Positions 25,994 to 35,384 of a DNA stretch of 64,000 bases are shown piece by piece (the stretch's first letter is position 1; each line of letters starts with the position of its first letter). Where the stretch lies: assembly GCF_900111675.1 (NCBI RefSeq), contig NZ_FOHO01000001.1, positions 62,001 to 126,000 on the forward strand, written 5' to 3'. This stretch comes from Paracoccus homiensis. Lineage in GTDB: Bacteria > Pseudomonadota > Alphaproteobacteria > Rhodobacterales > Rhodobacteraceae. A model generated the notes under the pieces. The model did no database searches, was not told where the DNA came from, and was given only the letters and a program-made list of their open reading frames with translations. The translations under genes were made by a program, and so were the position numbers.

Positions 25994-27382
25994 GTGAACA
26001 AGCCGGTATTGCCTGCAAAACTTGAGGTTCTGGCGCTTGATCGCCTCGTGCCCTATGCGCGGAATGCCCGCACGCATTCCGAAACGCAGGTCGCGGAGAT
26101 TGCGGCCTCGATCCGGGAGTTCGGCTTCACCAACCCGGTCCTGATCTCGGATGAGGGCGATATCATCGCTGGCCATGGCCGGGTGATGGCGGCGCGTCAG
26201 CTGGGGCTCGGCGAGGTGCCGTGCATCCGGCTGTCTCATCTGTCCGATGCGCAACGACGGGCCTATGTGCTGGCCGACAACAAACTGGCCGAGAAGGCCG
26301 GTTGGGACAACGAGCTGCTGCGCCTCGAGCTGGGAGAGTTGGCCGAGCTCGGGTTCGACCTCGGGCTGACCGGCTTTGACAAGTCGGAGCTGGATGCGCT
26401 GATGCTGGGCGAGGACGATGTCGATGCCGAAGGTCTGACAGGTGACGATGATGCGCCGGGCTTGAAGGACGATCCTGTGTCGCGATCGGGTGATGTCTGG
26501 ATCCTCGGGGATCACCGGGTGATGTGCGGCGATTCGACGTCGATCGAGGCGGTCGAGGCCCTCTGCGCGGGCGATCTGGTGGACTGCGTCTGGACCGATC
26601 CGCCCTATAACGTGGCCTACGAGACAAAGGCCGGAAAGATCGACAACGACAATCTCGAGGACGGGCAGTTCCGCCAGTTCCTGCTCGATGCCTATTCCTC
26701 AGCCTGGGCGGTGATGAAGCCGGGCGCTGCGATTTATGTCGCCCATGCCGATACCGAGGGTCTCAACTTCCGGGCGGCGTTTCGCGAGGTCGGGCTGAAG
26801 CTGTCGGGTTGCCTGATCTGGCGCAAAAATGCGCTGGTCCTCGGGCGGTCGGATTACCAGTGGCGGCACGAACCGATCCTTTATGGGTGGAAGCCTGGCG
26901 CCGCGCATCGCTGGTTCGGCGGCCGCGCCCAGACCACGGTTCACGAGTTCAGCGACGCGCCCTTCATTGTGAGCGAGGACGGTTCGGTGCAGATCGAGAT
27001 CGGCGAGACTGTCTTGCGGATCTCCGGCGCCGATTTGAAGGTCGAGGAGTTGGTCGGCTCGGTGGTCACCGCTGAGAAGCCGCGTCGCTCGGTCGATCAC
27101 CCGACGATGAAGCCGGTCGAGCTGATCCTACCCATGGTCAAGAATTCGAGCCGCCGCGGCGATCTGGTCCTCGATCTGTTCGGGGGGTCCGGCTCGACGC
27201 TGATCGCCTGCCAGAAATCCGGTCGCAAAGCGCGGCTGATGGAGTTCGATCCGGGCTATTGTGATGTGATCGTGCGCCGATGGCAGGAATGGACAGGCCG
27301 GGTCGCGCATCTCGAGGCGGGCGGCGACAGTTTCGAGGTGCTGTCGGGCAAGCGTCGGACCAAGCCGAAGAAGTGCAAATGA
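25994..27382 (+). CDS. ParB-domain DNA methyltransferase
   Basis: A 462-residue phage-type DNA modification enzyme. Residues about 10-110 are a ParB/Srx-like nuclease domain (IIAGHGRVMAARQLG with GHGR at 60-63). The rest is a beta-class N6-adenine/N4-cytosine methylase with DPPYNV (202-207) and, near the C-terminus, DLVLDLFGGSGSTLIACQ for SAM binding. Such enzymes sit just before the terminase genes in many prophages and are thought to modify phage DNA around packaging. The start is GTG. The next gene overlaps by ATGA. Confidence 0.88.
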   Translation: MNKPVLPAKLEVLALDRLVPYARNARTHSETQVAEIAASIREFGFTNPVLISDEGDIIAGHGRVMAARQLGLGEVPCIRLSHLSDAQRRAYVLADNKLAEKAGWDNELLRLELGELAELGFDLGLTGFDKSELDALMLGEDDVDAEGLTGDDDAPGLKDDPVSRSGDVWILGDHRVMCGDSTSIEAVEALCAGDLVDCVWTDPPYNVAYETKAGKIDNDNLEDGQFRQFLLDAYSSAWAVMKPGAAIYVAHADTEGLNFRAAFREVGLKLSGCLIWRKNALVLGRSDYQWRHEPILYGWKPGAAHRWFGGRAQTTVHEFSDAPFIVSEDGSVQIEIGETVLRISGADLKVEELVGSVVTAEKPRRSVDHPTMKPVELILPMVKNSSRRGDLVLDLFGGSGSTLIACQKSGRKARLMEFDPGYCDVIVRRWQEWTGRVAHLEAGGDSFEVLSGKRRTKPKKCK

Positions 27383-27483
27383 GCAAAGAGCGTCCCGAGG
27401 CATCGGAAGGCTTGGTCGATCTCGCCGATCCCGGCGATCTGGATCTGACCAGCCTGCCGCAGGATGAGGGTGATCTGGAGTGA
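27379..27483 (+). CDS. Very small phage protein (34 aa)
   Basis: MSKERPEASEGLVDLADPGD and a short acidic end. It starts in the ATGA overlap with the methyltransferase and ends in a GTGA overlap with the terminase small subunit. Coupling at both ends is the main evidence. Confidence 0.55.
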   Translation: MSKERPEASEGLVDLADPGDLDLTSLPQDEGDLE

Positions 27484-28013
27484 GCACGGGGACTGCTTAT
27501 CCGGTCGGCACGATCGCAAAATTGTTCAATCTGACCGAGCGTCGGGTCCAGCAGCTGTCGAAAGAGGGTGTCATCCCCAAGACCGCGCAGGGCCGCTATG
27601 AGCTGGTTCCGGCCGTGCAGGGCTATGTCCGCTACCTGCAGGAGCGGGCGCTGGGGCAGCAGCCCGCCGAGGGTGCGATCGACTATCACGCCGAGAAGGC
27701 GCGCAAGACGCGGGCCGAGGCGGATCTGGCGGAAATGGACGCGGCGCTTCGGCGTGGCGAGCTGATCGAGGCCGCGATGGTCGGGTCCAGTTGGCAGGCG
27801 GTGATGCGTGAGATTCAGTCGAAGCTGCTCGGCCAGACCCCTGCCCGGATCGCCTCGCTGGTGATCGGCGAGCGTGCCGAGGGCACGATCAAGAAGATCA
27901 TCCGCGCCGAGTTGGTCGCGGTATTGGAGGCCGCATCGACGGCCGATGTCGATGCCTTGGTTCAGGGAGCCCGCGATGGAGGTTCTGAAGCGGATCGTGC
28001 AAGGCGCGCTTGA
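27480..28013 (+). CDS. Terminase small subunit (Nu1-like)
   Basis: A 177-residue DNA-recognition subunit of the packaging motor. The N-terminal winged HTH TVxxLFN-type segment (TIAKLFNLTERRVQQLSKEG) and the following DYHAEKARKTRAEADLAEMD are like lambda Nu1/phage terminase small subunits. It starts at GTG coupled to the small gene and precedes the large subunit with a short overlap. Confidence 0.85.
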   Translation: MSTGTAYPVGTIAKLFNLTERRVQQLSKEGVIPKTAQGRYELVPAVQGYVRYLQERALGQQPAEGAIDYHAEKARKTRAEADLAEMDAALRRGELIEAAMVGSSWQAVMREIQSKLLGQTPARIASLVIGERAEGTIKKIIRAELVAVLEAASTADVDALVQGARDGGSEADRARRA

Positions 28014-29904
28014 CGCGCTGCGCCCGCCTCCGGATCTGCCGCCCTCCGTCTGGGCAGAACGCTCGGTCTACGTCCCGGTCGGCAACGCCATCCCTGGCCT
28101 GATCAATTTTGAAAATGCGCCTTACCAGCGCCAGCCGCTGGACATGACGGCCGATCCAGATTGCCGCCGCATCACACTGATGTGGGGCGCCCAGGTCGGA
28201 AAGACGATGCTGATGCTCTGCGGTCAGGGCTACCGGATTGCCCAGGACGCCACCTCGCAGATGATGATGCAGCCCTCGCAGGGCGATCTTCAGACATGGC
28301 TGGAGACGAAGTTCAACCCGCTGGTTGATGCCAATACCTCGCTGCAATCGAAGATGGCGAAGCCGCGCGGTCGCGACGGGGTGAACAACCAGCTGATGAA
28401 GTCATATCCCGGCGGTTTCATCATGTTCTCATGGGCCGGATCGCCGCGGACCATGCGCGGCCGGTCGGCACCCTTCATCGTCTGCGATGAAGTTGACGGA
28501 TATGTCCGCACCTCGGAGGGCCATCCGGTATCCCTGCTCTGGAAGCGCGCGGCGACCTTCCGTGACCGGCGCAAGCTTTTGGAGAGCTCGACACCTACGG
28601 TGAAGGGCGCCTCCTATATCGAGTCCTCGTTTCAGGCGGGCGATCAGCGATATTTCCATGTTCCGTGCCCGCATTGCGGCGCGCTGCAGCGATTGGTCTG
28701 GTCGCGCGTCGATTGGCAGAAGGACGAGGCCGGGCGCTCACTGCCGGAAACCGCCGGCTATGTCTGCGGCGAGTGCGGCTCAAAATGGACCGATTCCGAG
28801 CGGGTCTGGGCAATCCGGCGGGCCGAGGCCCACGGGGGCGGCTGGGTCGCCGAGCAGCCGTTCCACGGGCACGCCTCCTATCACCTCTCGGAGCTGTATT
28901 CCTGCATGACGACGCTGGGCGATATCGTCCAGTCCTTCCTCGACGCGAAGGCGGTCAACGATCTGCAGACCTTCGTCAACACCTCGCTGGCCGAGACCTG
29001 GGAGGAAGAGGGCGATTCAGTAGATGCGGCAATGCTGATCGCGCGGGCCGAGGATTTCCCGTCGCCGGTGCCGGGCGGCGTCGGCGTGCTGACCGCGGGG
29101 ATCGACATGCAGGAGGATCGGCTCGAGGTCGAGATCGTCGGCTGGGGCTTGGGCGAGGAATCGTGGTCGGTCGATTACCGCGTTCTCTGGGGCTCGCCGC
29201 TCGAGCCGGATGTCTGGCAGGATCTGGACGATCTTTTGGGTGAGACCTGGGCGCATGAGACCGGCGCGCAGCTGGGGATCTCTGCCGCCTGCCTCGACAC
29301 CGGCGGCAGCACGACGCAGGCGGCCTATGACTATGTGAAGAAGCGCCGTTCGTCGCGGCTGTTCGCGATCAAGGGCGTGGGTGGCTGGGACCGGCCTGTC
29401 GTCTCGGCGCCCTCGCGCAAGCGGTCGGGTTATCGGGCGCGCAAGATCGATCTGTTCACGGTCGGCACGGATGAGGCCAAGCTGATCGTGATGCGGCGGT
29501 TCCAGCAGACCGCAGAGGGGCCTGGCTTCTGCCACATCCCAAAGAGCCGCGAGGCCGAATGGTTCGCGCAGGCCACGGCCGAGACGCTGCGGCGGCGTTA
29601 CGTCAAGGGCTTTCCGATCCTAGAATGGCACAAGACGCGGGACCGCAACGAGGCTCTGGATTGCCGGGTCTATGCCTTTGCGGCTCTGAAGATCACGCAG
29701 CCGAACATCAAGCGGGCGCTCGAAAGGTTGATTTCGGCCGACGAGGAAGAAGGCCCCGCGTCCGATCCGGTCGCGCCGAAGCCCTCGCGGCGGCGGCGCG
29801 GGGTGAAACTGCCGAAGGCTAGCGCCGGTGACGAGGGTCACTCTCCGCGCAAGCGTGGCCGGCGCGTAGCCGGCGCCAAGGCACGCGCGAAACGGCGCGG
29901 ATAG
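27976..29904 (+). CDS. Terminase large subunit (lambda gpA family)
   Basis: ATPase and nuclease that packs DNA into proheads, 642 residues. Walker A-like GAQVGKTMLML lies near residue 75 and Walker B FIVCDEVD near 170. A zinc-finger-like CPHCGALQ...CGECGSKW and the C-terminal nuclease part (LTAGIDMQEDRLEVEIVGWG, with acidic residues) complete the gpA pattern. The tail is very basic (RRRRGVKLPK, KAKRRG-like). The start at 27976 was chosen for the AGGGAG site. gpA-type enzymes usually cut at cos sites, suggesting cohesive ends. Confidence 0.92.
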   Translation: MEVLKRIVQGALDALRPPPDLPPSVWAERSVYVPVGNAIPGLINFENAPYQRQPLDMTADPDCRRITLMWGAQVGKTMLMLCGQGYRIAQDATSQMMMQPSQGDLQTWLETKFNPLVDANTSLQSKMAKPRGRDGVNNQLMKSYPGGFIMFSWAGSPRTMRGRSAPFIVCDEVDGYVRTSEGHPVSLLWKRAATFRDRRKLLESSTPTVKGASYIESSFQAGDQRYFHVPCPHCGALQRLVWSRVDWQKDEAGRSLPETAGYVCGECGSKWTDSERVWAIRRAEAHGGGWVAEQPFHGHASYHLSELYSCMTTLGDIVQSFLDAKAVNDLQTFVNTSLAETWEEEGDSVDAAMLIARAEDFPSPVPGGVGVLTAGIDMQEDRLEVEIVGWGLGEESWSVDYRVLWGSPLEPDVWQDLDDLLGETWAHETGAQLGISAACLDTGGSTTQAAYDYVKKRRSSRLFAIKGVGGWDRPVVSAPSRKRSGYRARKIDLFTVGTDEAKLIVMRRFQQTAEGPGFCHIPKSREAEWFAQATAETLRRRYVKGFPILEWHKTRDRNEALDCRVYAFAALKITQPNIKRALERLISADEEEGPASDPVAPKPSRRRRGVKLPKASAGDEGHSPRKRGRRVAGAKARAKRRG

Positions 29905-30124
29905 GCAGAGGGTCTGATTGCAGTTCTCGCAAACACCGATGGCTGTGTGTCAGATCAGACTCTGGTCGCCAAATCGTCGCTGTCGACCGACGCGGACATT
30001 AATCCGACGACCCTTGAAAGTCAAATTTGCGGGACAAAGCGTCTTTCAGCTTCGATCATACGAATGCCTGCTTTGGTGCAATAGCCTTGGAAACCAGATG
30101 CGTCTGCCGGAGACGAGGCGCGGC

Positions 30125-30706
30125 TCAAGTAGAGAGCAAAGCCTCAGACGATTTTCGCGCTGGCAGAATTACGACAGGAACGCTTGGGCCATGGCGATCC
30201 AACTCTGCGATGATGCGAGGCGCGACCTTTTTCTCGAACGTCCAGATGTATGAAAGAAACTCTCGGTCGGGCAATTGCTCTGGACAGCCTGTAGCCATGT
30301 CGAAGCGCACCGATCCATAGTTTGAATAGACGCGGTGAGCGATACCCATAAGACATATCCGGCGTGGTACACGGAGCCACACCACCAAGTCAGTCCGTGG
30401 CAGGCGAATGTTGAGTGTTGACGGGGTGTTGCCGTCCATCACCCATCGCTCGCGACTGACGAGAGACAAAACGCGAGCGCGCTGCTCGGCGCGGTTCCGA
30501 ACCTGCCAGCCGGGAAGCCAGCGCACGTCTCTGTCATAGGATTGATACTCAAGTCCGTATTGTTCGGCGATCCTGAGCGACAAGGTGCTCTTGCCAGCAC
30601 CCGAACAGCCAATCACGAGGACGCGATTGGCTTTCGCTAAACGCTCAGCAGCGTGGGGTATGGAAATGAAATTTGGCAAGGCAATCCGTTCCTCGATCAC
30701 ATACAT
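30125..30706 (-). CDS. P-loop kinase-like protein (FlaR/topology-modulation type), antisense cargo
   Basis: A 193-residue nucleoside-kinase-like protein. Walker A GCSGAGKS is at residues 33-40, YQSYDRDVRWLPGWQVRN resembles the D-x-x-x-W-x-x-x-W segment of FlaR-type adenylate-kinase-like proteins, and RTDLVVWLRVPRRICLMGIA follows. The frame extends upstream to a TTG, but the ATG at 30706 is preferred. It is transcribed against the flow of the late operon, between terminase and head genes, and is less GC-rich than its neighbours, so it is a moron. Substrate is unknown. Confidence 0.75.
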   Translation of the reverse strand: MYVIEERIALPNFISIPHAAERLAKANRVLVIGCSGAGKSTLSLRIAEQYGLEYQSYDRDVRWLPGWQVRNRAEQRARVLSLVSRERWVMDGNTPSTLNIRLPRTDLVVWLRVPRRICLMGIAHRVYSNYGSVRFDMATGCPEQLPDREFLSYIWTFEKKVAPRIIAELDRHGPSVPVVILPARKSSEALLST

Positions 30707-31023
30707 CGATAAATGCTGTGTTCTCGAAGGGACTGCTTTGAAAGGCAATAGATCACGAGAGCAGACATCAGGAATCTCCGCAGTATCGGTCAAACTGGGC
30801 TCAGAGCCGACCTTCGCTGCACTTTGCACCGCTGTATGCACTTTCAATTCTGAAGCACGAGAATGTCATTCGTCTTTGACGATATCTATCGACGTTCCTC
30901 GCTCATGGGTGATCGCCTAGTCTCTACAAAGAGGCATTTCGATGCATCTTCTAACGCTGGTTGAGCGAAAGTCCTTGCTGAAGGCTTTTGTGCAATGAGC
31001 GTGCTGCTAGCTCTCAGCGAGCG
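30707..31023. other. No supported gene (upstream region of the antisense cargo gene)
   Basis: AT-richer sequence between the kinase-like gene and the late operon. It probably holds the promoter of the kinase-like gene; no clear -35/-10 pair was identified. Confidence 0.35.
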
Positions 31024-31626
31024 ATGACGAAAACGCCAGAGGCAGCGCATGCCGCGCAGAGGCATCTTGCCCGCGTGGATTGCGCGGAGGCGGCATTGGA
31101 CATCATCGGCAAGCGACTGATCGCGGGTATGGCGTGGGATTGGGCGGCATCGCTGCCGGGCCTCGATCCGGCGCGGCAGACAGTCACGCTATATCTGCGC
31201 GGGCCCGGCTCGATCGACCTGGTCGGCGCCGCCTCAGGGTCCAGTTTCCGTTTTCAGGCGCCCAAGGCGCAGACTTCGGCGCTGCCGGGCGGGATCTATA
31301 ACTGGCAGGCCGTGGCCGACGATGCCGGTATCGAGACGATCATCGCCACCGGCCGTGTCAGCCTTCAGCTGGATCTGCGCCTTGGTGCAGAAGGTGCCGA
31401 GGCCCGCAGCTTCGCCGAGCGCATGCTGGCGATGGTCGAGGCAGTTCTGGAGAACCGCGCCACGCTGGAACAGCGCCGCTATCAGATCAACAACCGCTCG
31501 CTCGACCGGACGCCGGTTGCCGATCTGATGAAGCTGCGCACGCAATTCCGCGCCCAGATCTCGGCCGAGCAGGCAAAGCGCGCTGGCCGCTCGCCCTTTG
31601 GCCGCCGCGTTCTAACGAGGTTCTGA
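31024..31626 (+). CDS. Head protein in the gpW position (200 aa)
   Basis: Lies where lambda-like phages carry the head-joining protein gpW, between terminase and portal. The N-terminal part is unrecognised (an Ig-like or beta-rich region around TVTLYLRGPGSIDLVGAASG). The C-terminal 50 residues (LEQRRYQINNRSLDRTPVAD and LMKLRTQFRAQI) resemble gpW. The first codons contain a diverged copy of the phage hairpin repeat. It couples to the portal gene by TGATG. The gpW role is inferred. Confidence 0.6.
   Translation: MTKTPEAAHAAQRHLARVDCAEAALDIIGKRLIAGMAWDWAASLPGLDPARQTVTLYLRGPGSIDLVGAASGSSFRFQAPKAQTSALPGGIYNWQAVADDAGIETIIATGRVSLQLDLRLGAEGAEARSFAERMLAMVEAVLENRATLEQRRYQINNRSLDRTPVADLMKLRTQFRAQISAEQAKRAGRSPFGRRVLTRF
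31027..31044 (+). repeat. Phage hairpin repeat, diverged copy 2
   Basis: ACGAAAACGCCAGAGGCA, two mismatches to the other copies. It encodes T-K-T-P-E-A at codons 2-7 of the gpW-position gene. Confidence 0.5.
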
Positions 31627-33233
31627 TGCGCATTTTCGGTTCTTTCAATCGCGCGGGTTCGCTGAGTTCGGTGCTGACGCGCGCCGCGGCGTCCGACCAG
31701 ATCACCGGCACATCAGCCCTCGGGGGGCGCATCGCCGGGCCTGGCCTTCGCCGGGCATTCAGCGGTGTGATGAAGTCTGCTGTCACCGACCGGCTCACGC
31801 GGCGGCAGGCTCGCGATCCGATGCCAGCCGATGAGGTGATCGACCGCAACTGGCGCGTGCTGGTGGCACGCTCGCGGGAGATGACCGGCGAGAATGATTA
31901 CGGGCGTGGCTATCTGCGGCTCGTGCGTCAGAACGTGGTCGGATCCACCGGCGTGCGCCTGCAGGCGCAGGTTCGCGACACCAACCGGCAATCGGACACA
32001 GGTGCGAACGACGCCATCGAGGCGGCTTGGGCCCGCTGGGGCAAGCGCGGTAACTGCAGCATGGACGGCCGGCGGTCCTTCCATCGGTTGGAAATGGCCG
32101 TGATCCAGAGCTGCGCCCGCGACGGCGAGTTCTTCGGTCGCATCCATACTGGCCGCCACGCCGGGCCATGGGGCTTTGCCGTGCAGGTGATCGATCCGCT
32201 TCGCGTGCCGATCGAGGTCCGCGAAGATTACCTGCCTGGCGGGGGCTTCATCCGTCACGGCATAGAGTTCGACGCTTACGGTCGGCCCTTGTTCTACTTG
32301 GTCCGGGTCGGGGATCGAGAGCCTGCGGATCGGGTGATCGGCGGGCGTCGTCTTGCCCGGATCCCGGCCGATCAGATGATCCATGTCTTTGTCGAAGATA
32401 TCGAGGGCCAGAAGCGCGGCCTGCCTTGGACCGCGACGGCGCTCTGGCGTTTGCAGATGACCGCGGGGTTTGAGGATGCGGCGCTGGTCAACGCCCGCGC
32501 CGGTGCTGCGAAGGGTGGATATCTCGAATGGGAGGAGGGTTACGGGCCCGAAATCGACAGCGAAGATCTTGTGGATGAGGATCCGCTCTATTTCGATGCC
32601 GAGGCCGGGGTGGTGCAGGAGCTGACGCCGGGGCTGCGTTACAAGGATGCAAACCCGACCTATCCCTCTGGCGAGTTTTCGACCTTTCTCAAGGCGATGT
32701 TGCGCGGCGCGGCCTCGGGCCTGGGCGTCGCCTACAATAACTTCGCCGGTGACCTCGAAGGGGTCAATTTCTCATCGATCCGGCAGGGCACGCTCGAGGA
32801 GCGCGAATATTGGAAAGAGCTGCAGGAGTGGCTGATCGAGTCGTTCCACCAGCAAGTCTATGAACGCTGGCTTCCGTGGTCGCTGCTGTCGGGCCGTGTG
32901 ACGCTGGAAAATGGCCAGCCGCTGCCCGCCGCGAAGCTGGACAAGTTCTCGGCCGCGACATGGCTGCCGCGCCGATGGGCGTGGATCGATCCGGTCAAGG
33001 ACGTGCAGGCCCAGCTGGAAGCCCGTCGCGGCGGTCTGATCTCGACCCAGCAGCTGATCCGCGAGGCCGGCCGGGATCCCGAGACGGTCTATCGCGAGAT
33101 CGCCGAGGACGTGCGGCAGATGGAGGCTGCGGGAGTCCCGCCCGAAATGATCCAGGCGATGTTCATCAAGAACGTGCAGGCGGCGGTCAAGCCCGGCGCG
33201 CAGACGGAAGGAGGCGAAAATGGCGAAGAGTGA
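31626..33233 (+). CDS. Portal protein (lambda gpB family)
   Basis: A 535-residue portal forming the DNA entry ring of the head. Landmarks are NDYGRGYLRLVRQNVVGSTG, the middle GFAVQVIDPLRVPIEV, IPADQMIHVFVEDIEGQKRG, and YNNFAGDLEGVNFSSIRQGT, all typical of lambda-type portals. The length is normal. It overlaps the protease-capsid gene by 14 bases. Confidence 0.92.
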   Translation: MRIFGSFNRAGSLSSVLTRAAASDQITGTSALGGRIAGPGLRRAFSGVMKSAVTDRLTRRQARDPMPADEVIDRNWRVLVARSREMTGENDYGRGYLRLVRQNVVGSTGVRLQAQVRDTNRQSDTGANDAIEAAWARWGKRGNCSMDGRRSFHRLEMAVIQSCARDGEFFGRIHTGRHAGPWGFAVQVIDPLRVPIEVREDYLPGGGFIRHGIEFDAYGRPLFYLVRVGDREPADRVIGGRRLARIPADQMIHVFVEDIEGQKRGLPWTATALWRLQMTAGFEDAALVNARAGAAKGGYLEWEEGYGPEIDSEDLVDEDPLYFDAEAGVVQELTPGLRYKDANPTYPSGEFSTFLKAMLRGAASGLGVAYNNFAGDLEGVNFSSIRQGTLEEREYWKELQEWLIESFHQQVYERWLPWSLLSGRVTLENGQPLPAAKLDKFSAATWLPRRWAWIDPVKDVQAQLEARRGGLISTQQLIREAGRDPETVYREIAEDVRQMEAAGVPPEMIQAMFIKNVQAAVKPGAQTEGGENGEE

Positions 33234-35322
33234 AAAGGTCGGCAAAGCGGCCAAGGATGAGGCGGCGAAGAAGGACAACGGCTCGAAAATGCCGCGATCG
33301 GTTCCGAAAGAGTCCGATCGGAAAGCCGAGAGGCTGATCGGGCGCCGGCTAGAGCGGCGTGCGGACCCGGCGCAGCTGCTGGGAGAAATTCAGGATCGCA
33401 CCGCCGAGCAGATGCTTGTGCGTCATTTCGAGGTCCGCTCGATCGATGCGGAAGCGCGGACGGTCGAGTTGGCCTTCGCCTCCGAGACGCCAGTGTTGCG
33501 CTGGTTCGGAGAAGAGGTGTTGTCGCTTGAAAGCGGGTCGATGCGCACGGATCGCCTTGCAAGTGGTCTTGCTCTGCTGGTCGACCACGACTGGCGTGAT
33601 CAGGTCGGCGTGGTGGAAAGCCACACGGTCGGCGACGATCGGATCGCGCGGGCGGTGGTGCGCCTCGGCCGGGGCGCGCGCGCCTCCGAGATCTTCGCCG
33701 ATATCGAGGACGGCATCCGTCGCCACGTCTCGGTCGGCTATCAGATCCACGGCGTCTCGATCGAGGAGCGCGAAGGGATGCCGGATCTGGTCACCATGAC
33801 CGATTGGGAGCCCTACGAGATTTCGATGGTCTCGGTGCCTGCAGATCCCAATGTCGGTGTCGGCCGCTCGGCCGAGCGACAGACGAAACCGCCAGAGGCG
33901 GGCCGCGCCCCTCTGGCCGAAGGTCTGCGGGATCATCGTGCCGCGCGTGCGGCTCAAACTGGCGAGGGTAATATGAAAATTCGCAATGTGCGCGACGCGA
34001 ACGGCAATCTGGTTCGTGCCAAAGTGGACGACGATGGCAGCATCGTCGAGGTACTGGAAACGATCGAGGAAGCCGGGGACGCCGAACGTTCGGCCATGCG
34101 CCGGGGCTCTTCCGACGAGCGCGAGCGGGCCGCGACGCTGATCCAGATGGGCGCGCAATACGACGCCCGCGATCTGGCGCAGACGGCGATCTCCGAGGGC
34201 CACACGCCCGAACAGTTCCAGCGCACGCTGCTTGAGCGGATGTCCCAGACGCGCGGCGGTGCCGAAACCACCGAGCGCGGCGGTGACGTCGGGCTTTCCG
34301 ACCGTGAGGCCGATTCCTTCAGCTTCATGCGTGTGCTGCGCCATTTGGCAAATCCGGGCGACCGCGCCGCACGCGAGGCCGCCGCTTTCGAGATCGAGGC
34401 CGGTGAAGCGGCGGCGGATCGTCTCGGCCGCAGCGCACAGGGGGTCATGGTCCCGCCCGAGGTTCTGCGCCGAGCCTTGAACACCTCGACCAGCGCAACT
34501 GCCGCCGGGGATACCGGCGGCTATCTGGTGGCCACGGATCTGCTGGCCAGCTCCTTCATCGACCTTCTGCGCAACCGCACAGTGTTCCTGCAACGTGCCA
34601 CCGCGCTGTCGGGTCTGGTCGGTCTGGTCGACATCCCGAAGCTGGTCGAAGGCACGCAGGGCTACTGGATCGGCGAGGACCAGGATGCGAACGAGACCTC
34701 GCTGACTTTCGGGCAGGTCAGCCTCGCGCCCAAGACCGCGGCGGGCATGGTGGAGATGACGCGGCGCATGCTGATGCAGTCGTCGCTCGATCTCGAGGCC
34801 ATGGTGCGCCGGGATCTGGCCTGGGCCATCGGAAGCACCATCGATCGCGCGGGCTTCTACGGCACCGGCGCGGCGAACGATCCGGTCGGCGTCGCAAACT
34901 GGATCGGCATCAACGCTGTGCCCTTCGCCGCAGCCAACCCGACCTTCGGCGAGGTGGTGCAGATGGAGACCGAGGTTGCCGCCGACAATGCCGATATCGG
35001 CTCGATGGCCTATATGGCGAACGCCCGGATGCGCGGTCACTTCAAGACCACCGAGCGTTTTGCTGGCACCGGCAAGACCATCTGGGAAGATGGCGGCACG
35101 GTGAACGGCTATGCCGCCGAGATCACCAATCAGGTTTCGGATGGCGATCTGTTCTTCGGCAACTGGTCGGATGCGCTGGTCGGGCTCTGGGGCGGTCTGG
35201 ATCTGACGATCGATCCCTACACGCATTCGCGCAAAGGTCGTCTGCGCGTGGTCGCCTTCCAAGACGTCGATATCGCCGCCCGCCGCGTCTCGAGCTTCTC
35301 GCTGGGTCAGTTCGGCGGCTGA
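33220..35322 (+). CDS. HK97-type prohead protease fused to major capsid protein
   Basis: A 700-residue fusion. Residues about 60-215 are an HK97-family prohead protease (VDHDW with H123, RRHVSVGYQ with S171). Residues about 252-700 are an HK97-fold major capsid protein (TSTSATAAGDTGGYLVATDL, GLVDIPKLVEGTQGYWIGED, LFFGNWSDALVGLWGG). The join (residues 220-250) carries a copy of the hairpin repeat and then GAGGG followed by ATG at 33973 (MKIRNVRD), which could give free capsid protein by internal initiation. RBS GGAGG precedes the first ATG. Cleavage between the domains by the protease itself is also possible. Confidence 0.9.
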   Translation: MAKSEKVGKAAKDEAAKKDNGSKMPRSVPKESDRKAERLIGRRLERRADPAQLLGEIQDRTAEQMLVRHFEVRSIDAEARTVELAFASETPVLRWFGEEVLSLESGSMRTDRLASGLALLVDHDWRDQVGVVESHTVGDDRIARAVVRLGRGARASEIFADIEDGIRRHVSVGYQIHGVSIEEREGMPDLVTMTDWEPYEISMVSVPADPNVGVGRSAERQTKPPEAGRAPLAEGLRDHRAARAAQTGEGNMKIRNVRDANGNLVRAKVDDDGSIVEVLETIEEAGDAERSAMRRGSSDERERAATLIQMGAQYDARDLAQTAISEGHTPEQFQRTLLERMSQTRGGAETTERGGDVGLSDREADSFSFMRVLRHLANPGDRAAREAAAFEIEAGEAAADRLGRSAQGVMVPPEVLRRALNTSTSATAAGDTGGYLVATDLLASSFIDLLRNRTVFLQRATALSGLVGLVDIPKLVEGTQGYWIGEDQDANETSLTFGQVSLAPKTAAGMVEMTRRMLMQSSLDLEAMVRRDLAWAIGSTIDRAGFYGTGAANDPVGVANWIGINAVPFAAANPTFGEVVQMETEVAADNADIGSMAYMANARMRGHFKTTERFAGTGKTIWEDGGTVNGYAAEITNQVSDGDLFFGNWSDALVGLWGGLDLTIDPYTHSRKGRLRVVAFQDVDIAARRVSSFSLGQFGG
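33883..33900 (+). repeat. Phage hairpin repeat, copy 3 (inside the protease-capsid gene)
   Basis: ACGAAACCGCCAGAGGCG, in frame as T-K-P-P-E-A (residues 222-227), 73 bp before the possible internal capsid start. Confidence 0.75.
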
Positions 35323-35384
35323 TGACCAATCCCGGCTCGCCGCTCGGGCGGGCCGGTTCTTCTATCGCTTCAAGGGAGTGAACC

